Source: Acidimicrobiia bacterium
Lineage (GTDB): Bacteria > Acidobacteriota > Vicinamibacteria > Vicinamibacterales > CAVVIG01
Length of the DNA stretch: 64,000 nucleotides
Direction of reading: 5' to 3'
Assembly: GCA_016871175.1 (NCBI GenBank)
Contig: VFZL01000007.1
Span: 82,864-146,863, forward strand
The notes under the pieces were generated by a model that made no database searches, was not told where the DNA came from, and saw only the letters and a program-made list of their open reading frames with translations. Below are positions 9,278 through 17,746 of this stretch, in pieces. Each line of letters opens with the position of its first letter. Positions within the stretch are counted from its first letter, which is position 1. Both the position numbers and the translations under genes were made by a program.

Positions 9278-9400
9278 TCAGAAACACTCGCTCAGTGGGG
9301 CGGTGCATCGAGCCATGCAACACGAAGACGGAGTGGACATCCACTCCGCCTTCGAGCGTGCCATATTCAGCCGGCAGCGTCGGGTGCTGGGAGAGCGTGC
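9278..9400 (-). pseudogene. Remnant: C-terminal strands of an outer-membrane barrel related to the gene at 11837-12586
   Basis: Read on the minus strand, about 40 codons resemble the last beta strands of the outer-membrane protein at 11837-12586: [18 protein letters not shown] here against LSAGYRTIEGGADVDSVF there. The DNA is also similar, sharing GAAGACGGAGT, CCTTCGA and the terminal GTTTCTGA that encodes the final Phe-stop. A small frameshift separates the conserved strands from that stop. The upstream part of the gene is missing. It sits just downstream of the second fasciclin gene, so it looks like the stub of a duplicated barrel gene removed by deletion. Confidence 0.55.
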
Positions 9401-9446
9401 GGCCCGGCCGAGCGGTTCGCACGGCCTCACCTTGCGGGGCCGCGGA

Positions 9447-10030
9447 CTACCGGGCGGGCGGGAACTGCGGCAGGAGGACGCTGTCGATAACCCAGATGAG
9501 GCCGTTCTTGGCCCGGATGCCCTGGCAGGCCACCGTGGATTGGTTGACACCGGCGCCACCCCGATTGTTGGAGAAGAACAACCCTGTCCCTGCACACTGC
9601 GGATCTCACGTGGGATCAGCGCGTAGCGCGGGTCGTAGATGCCAGACGCCACGTGATAGGTGAGGATGCTCGTCAGCAGCCCGCGCGGATCCGACAGCGC
9701 CGCGTTCAGCAGGAGGGACGGCAGGCCTGCGAAGGCGGCATCGGTCGGCGCGAACACGGTGAATGGTCCCGGCCCCTTGAGCGTGTTGACCAACCCGGCC
9801 GCCGTTACCGCGGTGACGAGCGTCGAGAACGCCGGATTGGACACCGCGACGTCGACGATGTCGGCGTCGACGTGCACGATGCGCTGCGAGAGGCAGGCGA
9901 ACGTCGATGAGTTGGTGCGAGCGGGCGTCTGTGCGGACGCCGCCGACACGGCGCCGAACGAGATGAGAACACCCGCGAAGGCGCGAACAACCACGTGACG
10001 AGCGAGCGGCCGCTAAAGTGAATGCAACAT
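9447..10030 (-). pseudogene. Second fasciclin (FAS1) protein, in-frame stop plus frameshift
   Basis: A strong AGGAGG precedes ATG 10030, followed by five codons, an in-frame TAG (10013-10015) and then, in the same frame, a signal peptide ([17 protein letters not shown]) and a FAS1 domain with [17 protein letters not shown] and YHVASG. After [10 protein letters not shown] the frame is lost at a CCC run (9582-9584). One more base would restore [14 protein letters not shown] and the terminal [14 protein letters not shown] ahead of a TAG at 9447. Initiation at GTG 9994 would avoid the first stop but give a weaker site. With both lesions the protein cannot fold completely unless these are sequence errors. 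It is a paralogue of 4963-5463. Confidence 0.8.
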
Positions 10031-10338
10031 CAAACCCTCCTGTAGCCGTTCAGGCCGGGGGACGTCGCGAAACGGTTCGGCCGTCGCGGCGGGTTTCGTG
10101 TTCGGCGTGAAGTCGTTTTCCCAGCGCGACAAGACAGCGGTGCTCGCTTGATTCACAGGAGAACGACCGGGTCCCAACCTCCTCTCGGGCTCTCCGCGCC
10201 AACCTCCGGCAGAGTGAAACGATGCCCCCGGCCGCGCGTCCGTGGCATGCTGCGACCGATCTCGGGTGGATTGGGCATAGCCGCCAACTGGCGCCCCCAG
10301 CATGCTCGGCGCCGCGCCACGCTGGCACACCCGAAGCC
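10031..10338. other. Intergenic gap with no supported gene
   Basis: About 308 bases lie between the start of the second fasciclin gene and the stop of the photolyase. Open frames here are short and have no recognisable motif. The region should hold the fasciclin promoter: the AGGAGG ribosome site lies just above 10030. No convincing promoter hexamers or terminator were seen. Confidence 0.5.
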
Positions 10339-11823
10339 TCAGAGGAGCGACGTCCCGTAGCGCCGGAGGTACTGCTTCACTCGAAGCTTACGGGCCGTGC
10401 TCTGGGACGTCATGTAGCGCACCGTTCCGAAGATCGGTCGCTCGGGCCAGGGTCGATCGTACCGGCCCAACACCCAGAAGATGCCGCTGTAGGAGTTCGG
10501 ATCCCGGCCGTCGAGCGCGAACCGATTGTTCAGTTCGACCATAACGTCGAGCGCCTCACGGGGAGACGCCGTCCACTCCAGAATCTTCTTGCCCCAGAGC
10601 ATGCGCAGGTAGTTGTGCAGGCGCCCTTCCCTCAACAATTGGCGCTGCGCCGCGTTCCAGAGCGGATCGTGTGTGGACGCCTCGCGGAACTGATCCAGCG
10701 TGTAGGTATGCGGACGCACATCACGGACGTGCGCCTCCAGGGTGGTGATCGCCCACCTCGGCAGCGATTCGAACTGCTCGCTGTCGATCCGACGCGCGGC
10801 CATGTTGAAGCCCAACTCCCGCCACGTGACAACCTGATCGAGAAACGCCTCGGCGGATCCAGACACACCCCACCATCCCTCCTTCGCACCGGTGACCGTT
10901 CGCGCCAGCCGTGACGAGGACCAGCGTTCATGGCGCAGCACGTGCGCGACGACTTCGTGAGCAGAGAGGTGACCGAAGTGCAGGTAGGGTGAGAGGCCCG
11001 AGCTGACGTCATCATCCGGATGGTTTCGCTTGTCTCCGTACTCATCGATCTGACTCGCCAGGAACTCCGCGAGTCGGCGGCGCCCGGCCTTGAAGCCGCC
11101 CCGGAAGGGTGCCGGGGCGACTGCGTGATCGATGGGCAGCCCGGCGAGACTCGTCTGCGCCTCCAGCCACCGCCGATCGGCTGGAGGCCAACGGCGGCGC
11201 ACCCGGCCAGGAACGGCCGGGGGCGCGGGGAGGTCGCCCAGCCGAAGAGCGGCCGACCGAGGTTGCTCATCCAGGTGATTGGGCAAGACGCGCTGTAGAT
11301 GGCGGCGAAACGCGTACGCGGTGGGGTAGACCGCATGACTCGGCGGAGTGTCGAGCGGCAGAATCCCGTTGCCATCGACCTCCTCGAATCGCACGTCGAG
11401 GTCCCGCGCCCCGGCCCGGGAAATCGCCGGCAAATCGAAAATCGGCGTGCGATCGGTGACTACCACCGTGGCGTTGTTGGCAAGCGCTCGAAGAAGCCCT
11501 CGCCCTTCACGGTGGGTGCGCTCGACGTACCCGTAGTACCCGACGCCCAGCGCCGCAAACGCCTGCTCGTTGTCCAGCATCCCGTCCAGCACGAAGCGGT
11601 GGAGGCGATCGCTTGCCCAGCGGTAGTCCGAGCGCAACGCCTCGAGCACGAGTACTGGCTTCCCGAGCTCGCGCGCCCATTCGACGGCGCGATCGAGGGC
11701 GAAATTCCACGATGGGCGTCGCGCGCCAATCATCCAGTACAGGACGTACTGTCCCGTCGTGGTCGGCGGTCGGTCGTGCACCACGCGCACGCGATCGTAC
11801 GGCGATGTGTGAAGGCGCGTCAT
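10339..11823 (-). CDS. phr: Class II CPD deoxyribodipyrimidine photolyase
   Basis: This flavoenzyme uses blue or near-UV light to split cyclobutane pyrimidine dimers in DNA. Class II hallmarks are clear: the N-terminal domain starts QYVLYWMIGARRPSWNFAL, and the FAD domain has KRNHPDDDVSSGLSPYLHFG, EAFLDQVVTWRELGFNM, LRMLWGKKILEW and the class-specific DGRDPNSYSGIFWVLGRYDR. The product from ATG 11823 is about 494 residues, normal for the class. The longer in-frame start (11904) would overlap the upstream barrel gene and adds no conserved sequence. It lies between the broken barrel gene and the second fasciclin gene, consistent with a light-stress island. Confidence 0.95.
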   Translation of the reverse strand: MTRLHTSPYDRVRVVHDRPPTTTGQYVLYWMIGARRPSWNFALDRAVEWARELGKPVLVLEALRSDYRWASDRLHRFVLDGMLDNEQAFAALGVGYYGYVERTHREGRGLLRALANNATVVVTDRTPIFDLPAISRAGARDLDVRFEEVDGNGILPLDTPPSHAVYPTAYAFRRHLQRVLPNHLDEQPRSAALRLGDLPAPPAVPGRVRRRWPPADRRWLEAQTSLAGLPIDHAVAPAPFRGGFKAGRRRLAEFLASQIDEYGDKRNHPDDDVSSGLSPYLHFGHLSAHEVVAHVLRHERWSSSRLARTVTGAKEGWWGVSGSAEAFLDQVVTWRELGFNMAARRIDSEQFESLPRWAITTLEAHVRDVRPHTYTLDQFREASTHDPLWNAAQRQLLREGRLHNYLRMLWGKKILEWTASPREALDVMVELNNRFALDGRDPNSYSGIFWVLGRYDRPWPERPIFGTVRYMTSQSTARKLRVKQYLRRYGTSLL

Positions 11824-11836
11824 CAAGTCCAGGTCC

Positions 11837-12586
11837 TCAGAAACGGACGCCGAGTCTGGCGACCACGGCGTTGAGCCACGCGAACGCGAAGACGGAGTCG
11901 ACATCGGCTCCCCCTTCGATCGTGCGATATCCGGCCGACAGCGTCAGCCGCGGGACCGGGCGATAGTTCACCGTGGCTGAGAAGTCGAACGCCCGGCCCT
12001 GGGGAGCGGCGGTGCCGTCCAGGTCGAAGGACACGTGTCACCGATTCGACAGGCGCGCGTCGGCGCTCAGGTGCCCCAGCGGCACGAAGCCCACGTCGGT
12101 GTCCTCCGCGGCCTGTCCAGGCTGAGCCAACGCGATTCTCGCGTCACGGACGAAAGCGGTCGCCCCGACACGCCACGTCCAGGTGTCACCTTGGTAAACA
12201 CGGTACCGCCATGTGCCCCGATACGAGCTGAACTGGTAGTCAGCATCAGTGGGTACCCGCGCGAATAGCCCTCCGGCAAACGCGATCGGCGAGACGGGCG
12301 TTCCGCGTCCCGTGACTCGGAGGGGTGCATACACGAACCGAAGTTCCTGCCGCTCGGTCACCTCGATCGTCAACTCCCCGCGAATCGACGGTGTCGACGC
12401 GCGCCCGATGAGGTCGGCGATGGAGAATGGCGTGCCGGTGTCCGGCGGAATCCTGACGTCGTTGCGTTCCTGCCACAGCCCCAGGCCTTCCACGATCAGA
12501 CCGACTCGGCCCGGACTCGGCACCTGCCCGAGCGCCGGCTTCCAGACGGTCAAGACGACAGCGACAGCCATCGCAATTCTTCTCAT
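11837..12586 (-). pseudogene. Small outer-membrane beta-barrel protein with one in-frame TGA
   Basis: From ATG 12586 (GAGGAG about eight bases upstream) the frame encodes a signal peptide (MRRIAMAVAVVLTVWKPALG) and alternating beta strands. A TGA at 12038-12040 interrupts it after DARLSNR. The same frame then continues HVSFDLDGTAAPQGRAF and ends in a typical barrel C terminus, ARLGVRF, with terminal Phe. Changing the TGA to TGG (Trp) would give one continuous protein of about 249 residues. A stub of a related gene lies at 9278-9400. The neighbours are photolyase (14 bases downstream) and the XRE-cupin regulator upstream. The transported or bound ligand is unknown. Confidence 0.7.
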
Positions 12587-12651
12587 CAGATTCTCCTCAT
12601 TGTGTTCCGACGCGGGCCCGCGCAGTTCTGGTGCGCGGCAGCCGATCGTCC

Positions 12652-13239
12652 TCACGGTGCGGTGACAACAATCGCCTCGCACGTTCGCCCACCCGTTCGC
12701 CTGTAGCTGTGCGGCGCACTCGGATCGAAGTACAGGGAGTCTCCCGCGTCGAGTGTGTAGTCGACGAGACCGAGGCGTATCGTCAGCTGACCCCGCAGCA
12801 CGAACACGAACTCCGCGCCCGAGTGATCGTGCGGCTGGAGATGCACCACCGCCGTGGGCAGGAACTCGGCGAGGTATGCGTTGAACTTCCGCTCGGTAGC
12901 TGGGTAGTCGAGCGACTCGAAACGAAACGACGGCTCTCGCACGCCAGGTCGATCGGGCAGCCGCACGCGCGAGTCCTTGCGAACAAGCGCGACGACCGGC
13001 TTCTCTCGGGCACCAGCGAAGAAGAACTCGAGCCCCACGCCGAAGACGAGCGCGATGCGGTAGAGCGTCGGCAGCGGAGGGAACAACAGGTTCCGCTCAA
13101 TCTTCGACAGCAGCGCCGGTGACAACCCGGTGTGCTCGGCCAATTGAACCAGACCCATCTGCTTCTTCGCTCGCAGTGCACGAACCTTTGCCCCGATCTC
13201 GTAGCTGCGAAGCCCTTCCTGCAAGGTGGCCGAGAGCAT
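12652..13239 (-). CDS. XRE-family transcriptional regulator with C-terminal cupin (second copy)
   Basis: The product is organised like the regulator at 5632-6219. It has an XRE helix-turn-helix (GLVQLAEHTGLSPALLSKIE, about residues 30-50) and a cupin sensor with QPHDHSGAEFVFVLRGQLTI and GDSLYFDPSAPHSYRR. ATG 13239 is preferred over ATG 13245 because the strong GGGGAG is eight bases before the former and touches the latter. It is divergent from the barrel gene at 13438 and lies just upstream of a second barrel gene and the photolyase on its own strand. Both regulators keep the cupin His residues, so both probably sense a metal or small ligand. Confidence 0.9.
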   Translation of the reverse strand: MLSATLQEGLRSYEIGAKVRALRAKKQMGLVQLAEHTGLSPALLSKIERNLLFPPLPTLYRIALVFGVGLEFFFAGAREKPVVALVRKDSRVRLPDRPGVREPSFRFESLDYPATERKFNAYLAEFLPTAVVHLQPHDHSGAEFVFVLRGQLTIRLGLVDYTLDAGDSLYFDPSAPHSYRRTGGRTCEAIVVTAP

Positions 13240-13437
13240 CCTCATCTCCCCTTTTTCTGCTCAGTCACAAACCAGCAGTGTGCTTTTCTCATCACTCATA
13301 CAAATTTGATTGTGGTGAACTTATACTTATCTTCAAAATTATTTTCACTATAATCATATGGTAGTGATTCTCGGAAGCGAGCAAGCCCCTCATAGGCAAA
13401 GAGAGACTGATAAGAAGACGAAAGAACAGGAGCCATC
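13240..13437. promoter_or_regulatory. Divergent AT-rich control region, XRE-cupin regulator / outer-membrane barrel
   Basis: This is one of the most AT-rich stretches in the window (about 13285-13375). It contains the inverted pair CACTA (13346-13350) and TAGTG (13362-13366) around ATCATAT (13353-13359). The heptamer also occurs in the divergent region of the first regulator. TTGATT and TATACT (13307-13327) resemble promoter elements for the plus-strand gene, with uncertain spacing. AGGAG lies about seven bases before ATG 13438. An operator for the regulator here is inference. Confidence 0.45.
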
Positions 13438-14160
13438 ATGAAGTCCGTACTCATTGCAGCAGCAGCCCTCTTGACGATGACCGTCCCCGCCGCCGCGCAA
13501 TCCGCCCGCTGGTCAGTCGCGTTCAACGTGGGCGCCGACGTCCCACTCAGCGGCAACGTCCACGACGGTGGCACCGGACGGGTGCTGAACCTTCCGACCA
13601 CCGTTCAGCCGCGGGACTACAGGGACATCTACGGAACGCCGTTCTCCTGGTCGGCAGACTTCGGCTACGCGGCCACACCGACGTCGGAGATCCGGGCGCG
13701 GGTCTACCGTACTCGGGCCTAAGCAGAACGCGTTCAGGTTGGCGACGTGGCGTCTCTCCCGCTCTTCGCCGAATTCGATCCCTACGCGGCACTGGGAATG
13801 GATGTCGGCTACCGGCAGTATTTGACTTCGGCAACCAGCCCGGTGCGACCGTTCGCTGGTGGCTCGCTCGGGTTCCTCCGGACCGACACCATCAACAGCA
13901 CGTTCAGCGTCCCAGCGGCGAACGTCGTCCTCAGGAGCGTGCCGATGTACGACGCGTCCACGGTGCTGGCTTTTGCGGTGTCGGCCGGCGCACTCGTCCC
14001 GATTGGGCCGAACTTCGGCATCCAGGGCGGTGTGGACTTTCGGTGGCACGGGGACCTCAACCCTGTGGACGGCCTGGCCGGAACCGGTCTCGAGCGGATC
14101 AACGACAAGAGCCGCCGCTGGTCGATGCCACTGACCGTTGGCGCCGTCGTGCGGTTCTGA
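13438..14160 (+). pseudogene. Outer-membrane beta-barrel protein with one in-frame TAA
   Basis: A signal peptide (MKSVLIAAAALLTMTVPAAA) is followed by an OMP-type barrel: SVAFNVGADVPLSGNVHDGG, then FSWSADFGYAATPTSEIRAR. A TAA at 13720-13722 interrupts the frame. The same frame continues AERVQVGDVASLPLFAEFDP and FAGGSLGFLRTDTIN and ends SMPLTVGAVVRF, a proper barrel C terminus. Without the stop the protein would be about 240 residues. The residues just before the stop (RVYRTRA) look poorly conserved, so a compensating pair of frameshifts is possible instead of a point mutation. It is divergent from an XRE-cupin regulator, which probably controls it. Confidence 0.7.
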
Positions 14161-14320
14161 CCCTCGGCTGGCGGCAACAAGCCGTTCGGATCGAGGCCTT
14201 CGGGCCTCGGTCCTCACGAAGCGGCAATTCGAACCCGTCAGGGAGTGGAGCTCGAATCCAGTCGGTGAGTGCAAGTCGCAGGACTGTACCGGCTCGCAGT
14301 ATCGTTCGCGAGATACCAAC

Positions 14321-15571
14321 ATGAAGAAACGGATCGCAATCATCGGCAGCGGCATTTCCGGCCTCGTCGCGGCGTGGTTGTTGGTCCGTCGACACGAGGT
14401 CACCGTATTCGAGGCCGCAGACTACGTTGGCGGTCACACCAACACCATCGAGGTGAACACAGAGGACGAGCGCCACCAAATCGATACGGGCTTCATCGTC
14501 TTCAACCACAAGACCTACCCGCACTTCACAAGGCTGCTCGACCAGTTGCGGGTGGGGTCGATGGAGACAGCGATGAGCTTCAGCGTGCGGTGCCAACAGT
14601 CTGGACTGGAGTACAACGGCACCTCGATCAACACGCTGTTCGCACAACGCTCGAACCTTGTGGACCCTGGGTTCATCGGGATGGTGCGCGACATCCTCCG
14701 TTTCAACCAGAAGGCCCCGGAGCAGGCCGTTCGTGAACCCCAGTCGTCAGTGGGAGAGTTCGTCGCCGCACACGGGTATGGTCATCGCTTTCGCGACCAG
14801 TATCTCGTGCCGATGGGTGCCGCCATCTGGTCCTGTCCGCCGGGGACGTTCATGCAGTTCCCGGTCGGCTTCGTCATGGACTTCTTCGCGAATCACGGCT
14901 TGCTCCAGGTGCAGGGCCGACCCGTATGGCGCGTCGTGCGAGGCGGGAGTGCTCGCTACGTTGAGGCGCTAACGGCGCCGTTCTTGGATCGAATCAGGCT
15001 GCGCACGCCAGCACGAGGGATTCGTCGGGGCAGCGACGGCGTCGAGGTCCGCACGGCTGGAGGCGCTCAGACCTTCGACGAGGTGGTCGTCGCTTGTCAT
15101 GCCGACCAGGCCCTGGCGATGATCGACGACCCGACGCCCACCGAGGCGCGGCTACTCAAAGCCTTTCCCTACCAGGAGAACGTGGCCGTTCTGCACACCG
15201 ACACGGGCGTGTTGCCTCGACGTCGCCGGGCGTGGGCCGCCTGGAACTACCTCATTCCGGATACGCCGAGTCACGACGTCATGGTGACATACAACATGAA
15301 CGCCTTGCAGAAACTCGACGCTTCACGAGTGTTCTGCGTGTCGCTCAACCCCAACGGGGCGATTGCCGAGCGCTGCGTGCTCCGACGGATGACCTATCAT
15401 CACCCCGTCTTCACGGTCTCCGGCCGGACCGCCCAGCGTGAGCACGTGTCGCTGATTCGCCGCGATCGAACGTCGTTCTGCGGCGCCTACTGGGGATACG
15501 GCTTCCACGAAGACGGCGTCAACAGCGCGCTCGCCGTGGGTCGCGCATTCGGTGAGGAGCTGGGCTCGTGA
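14321..15571 (+). CDS. COG2907-type NAD/FAD-dependent amine oxidoreductase
   Basis: The 416-residue protein begins RIAIIGSGISGLVAAWLL, an FAD-binding dinucleotide motif. It continues FEAADYVGGHTNTIEVNT and DTGFIVFNHKTYPHF, characteristic of the COG2907 flavoproteins. The C-terminal motif FCGAYWGYGFHEDGVNSALAVG completes the FAD site. COG2907 genes normally precede DUF1365 and a cyclopropane-fatty-acid-synthase-like methyltransferase, in light or singlet-oxygen induced operons (family knowledge). Here the stop overlaps the start of a DUF1365 stub and the methyltransferase is absent. Membrane-lipid modification is the likely context. Confidence 0.88.
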   Translation: MKKRIAIIGSGISGLVAAWLLVRRHEVTVFEAADYVGGHTNTIEVNTEDERHQIDTGFIVFNHKTYPHFTRLLDQLRVGSMETAMSFSVRCQQSGLEYNGTSINTLFAQRSNLVDPGFIGMVRDILRFNQKAPEQAVREPQSSVGEFVAAHGYGHRFRDQYLVPMGAAIWSCPPGTFMQFPVGFVMDFFANHGLLQVQGRPVWRVVRGGSARYVEALTAPFLDRIRLRTPARGIRRGSDGVEVRTAGGAQTFDEVVVACHADQALAMIDDPTPTEARLLKAFPYQENVAVLHTDTGVLPRRRRAWAAWNYLIPDTPSHDVMVTYNMNALQKLDASRVFCVSLNPNGAIAERCVLRRMTYHHPVFTVSGRTAQREHVSLIRRDRTSFCGAYWGYGFHEDGVNSALAVGRAFGEELGS

Positions 15572-15741
15572 ATACCTGTGTCTACGAGGGCTGGATCGCG
15601 CACCGTCGTCACGCGCCCACCCGTCACCAGTTCCAGCGCCGGCTGTTCCTGCTGTACCTGGACCTGTCCGAGCTGGACACCATCTTCAGCGGCCGCTGGC
15701 TCTGGTCGACGTCGCGGCCGACACTGGCGTCTACGAGATGA
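15568..15741 (+). pseudogene. DUF1365 protein, truncated after about 54 residues
   Basis: GTG 15568 overlaps the upstream stop (GTGA), and the frame reads NTCVYEGWIAHRRHAPTRHQ, then FQRRLFLLYLDLSELDTIF and SGRWLWSTSRPTLAS. This is a clear DUF1365 N terminus. Full members have about 250 residues, but here the match stops at about 15725 and a TGA follows at 15739. The downstream sequence belongs to another gene family in another frame. The arrangement indicates a deletion that removed about four fifths of the gene and probably its usual methyltransferase neighbour. Confidence 0.85.
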
Positions 15742-15995
15742 TTCACAGCGCGTTCGATGGCCCGCAGCTGACGTTTCACGAGGTATTCAGCAACGGCGAC
15801 CGGCTGGTCATCCGCTTCACGATGACCGGCACCCACAGCGGTGAGTTCCTTGGCATCGCGCCCACCGGCCGCACGGTTGCGGTTGACGGCATCACGACTC
15901 TCCATTTCCGAAACGGGAAATGTATCGAGCGCTGGTCGAGTGTGGATATGTACAACTGGCTCGCGCAGCTGGGTGCGGTTCAGCCGCTTGGCTAG
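15738..15995 (+). pseudogene. SnoaL-like ester cyclase fragment, N terminus missing
   Basis: The frame encodes the C-terminal half of a SnoaL-like polyketide/ester cyclase: LTFHEVFSNGDRLVIRFTMT, GTHSGEFLGIAPTGR, VDGITTLHFRNGKCIERWSS and VDMYNWLAQLG. Complete members are about 130-150 residues and have 45-60 more residues before this. The homology begins only at the junction with the DUF1365 stub, at about 15725-15740. An ATG at 15738 could in principle start an 85-residue product, but no ribosome site is visible. It is one side of a deletion junction. Confidence 0.75.
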
Positions 15996-16036
15996 ACCGC
16001 CACGTACGCGGCGTGCAGTGGGATCAGGTCGGGCGC

Positions 16037-17746
16037 CTACGCCGGGGCTTCCCACTCGTATCCGGGTTCCCTGGTTAGGCGCCTGTCCTCGACCGGACCG
16101 CCGACGGTGAAGTGATACAGGCTCTGGAGTGCGTGGTCTTCGATGCCGAGCACGTCGTGCACCCCATCGTCGTAGAAGCAGCCGATGCCGGTGCTGCGGA
16201 GACCGACAGCTTCTGCCTCGAGGTAGAGCACCTGTCCGATGATTCCCGTCTCCCAGAACAGGCGTCGATAGAATGACGGGCCGTGCGCGCGGAGGCCGCC
16301 TTCGAAGTCGACGAGCATTCCGAGGCTGAAGCACCCGTCGGCGGCGATCTCCTGATCGCAACCGACCCGCTGCGCAAGCCCGCGACAGTCACCTGACGCC
16401 AGGCGCCAGAGCGGTAGCTCATGGTCGGCCGACTCCCATGTGAAGGCTCGCCTGGCAGCTCCGCGCAACAGTGCTTCGCCGCGGGCGGTCCGCGGCAAGA
16501 CGTACAGACCTGGGTCCAGATCGGCCACGCGATGCACGAAAAGAAGCATGTGCACGCACGGCGGCCACCAGAGCGCGTCCCACGGGACGGCGTCGCCCGG
16601 CATGATGCGTCCCAGCATCCGGCGGAAGCTCTCGTGGGACATGGCAGTGCCGCCGTCGAAGGCCACCGCACTCCGGCGTTGAAGGATGATCTTCGTGGCC
16701 GGGACCGGCTCCCCTTCGGTCGGGACGCTGTCCCTCGGCCCACACACCCAGGAAAGAGATGGCCTGTCCGGCAAGGCGGGCGCGCGCAGCGGCCCGTCCG
16801 TTGCCGGATCCTCGACGAGGTCGCGACGACTGCGCCGCGTTACCGTGGCGACCTCGTCGATGAAGGACCATTGCACGTGGTCCTCACTCAATTGGCTGGC
16901 CTGACCCGTCCAGGTCCCGTCGCGTATGGCCCGAACGAGCCGATCGACTTCAGTCGTGCCGAACGGCGGCGGGTTGTCCGACGTCACCAGCAGCACGCAG
17001 GCGGGCTCCTCGGGCTCCGAGTCGACGTAGTCCTGGTCGCGGTCGGTGCCGCTTGCAGTTGCCAGCTCATCGTGCGTCCACTCGTCGAGCAGCCGGGCCC
17101 GCCAGCCGCACAGCGCCGCCGACAGCCGAAGCGCCGCAATCGCATGACCGATATCGTGCTGGCAGTAGCGAAAGGCGCGCTCGCCGTACTTCCACGCTTC
17201 GCGCCAATGGATAGAGGTCAGCACGACGAGAAAGGGAGAGCCCGAACCGGCATGGGCGGCGAGCGGCAGCGGCCAGGCGCCATCGTCGAAGCGGCATCGT
17301 TCCTCGAGGGCGTGACGGTCTGGTGCGTAATGCCACACGGCGCCGCCCGTGATCACATACGCCTCGGTGGGGTGGAGGTTCCCGCTCGACGGGTTCACCC
17401 TAAGCGACCAGCGGGTGTCGCGGAAGCCTTTCCAGGCCGACAGGCCGAGCGCATGGCGCAGAAAGAACCCGATCGCCGGAATCGTCGAAGGCAGCGTCGT
17501 TCCACCTGCTGCGTCGCTGGCCGGCACGAAGAGCGCGTCGTAGGCAGGCGAAGGCACCTCGGCGAGCCGCTCGGCGCCAGGCGCGGGAAACAAGGACACC
17601 AGGCGCGTCCCACGAAACGAGCGGAAGGGCCTCGGCTGCGAGGCCCAGTCGAGGTATCCGAGAGATCGCGCAAATCGATGGTAGTGGTGCTTCGTCCCTT
17701 CGTGATACCTGGAGACCTCCACCGTGGACCAGTCCGGCTCGCTCAC
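16037..17746 (-). CDS. SagB/ThcOx-type flavin dehydrogenase, two nitroreductase-like halves
   Basis: The 569-residue protein starts with the SagB family signature RYHEGTKHHYHRFARSLGYL. It contains two nitroreductase-like FMN domains, about residues 95-290 with RVNPSSGNLHPTEAYVI and about 330-560. SagB-type enzymes oxidise azolines in thiazole/oxazole peptides or act in other natural-product routes. No YcaO, precursor peptide or transporter gene is visible nearby, so this is probably the stand-alone two-domain type whose substrate is unknown. Its GTG start overlaps the stop of a DUF421 remnant on the same strand. Confidence 0.85.
   Translation of the reverse strand: MSEPDWSTVEVSRYHEGTKHHYHRFARSLGYLDWASQPRPFRSFRGTRLVSLFPAPGAERLAEVPSPAYDALFVPASDAAGGTTLPSTIPAIGFFLRHALGLSAWKGFRDTRWSLRVNPSSGNLHPTEAYVITGGAVWHYAPDRHALEERCRFDDGAWPLPLAAHAGSGSPFLVVLTSIHWREAWKYGERAFRYCQHDIGHAIAALRLSAALCGWRARLLDEWTHDELATASGTDRDQDYVDSEPEEPACVLLVTSDNPPPFGTTEVDRLVRAIRDGTWTGQASQLSEDHVQWSFIDEVATVTRRSRRDLVEDPATDGPLRAPALPDRPSLSWVCGPRDSVPTEGEPVPATKIILQRRSAVAFDGGTAMSHESFRRMLGRIMPGDAVPWDALWWPPCVHMLLFVHRVADLDPGLYVLPRTARGEALLRGAARRAFTWESADHELPLWRLASGDCRGLAQRVGCDQEIAADGCFSLGMLVDFEGGLRAHGPSFYRRLFWETGIIGQVLYLEAEAVGLRSTGIGCFYDDGVHDVLGIEDHALQSLYHFTVGGPVEDRRLTREPGYEWEAPA

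Noticed and set aside
12038..12040. Selenocysteine or stop-codon recoding at the in-frame TGA
   Set aside because: A barrel strand is an unlikely place for selenocysteine, no SECIS-like hairpin was seen, and other in-frame stops in the window are TAG and TAA.
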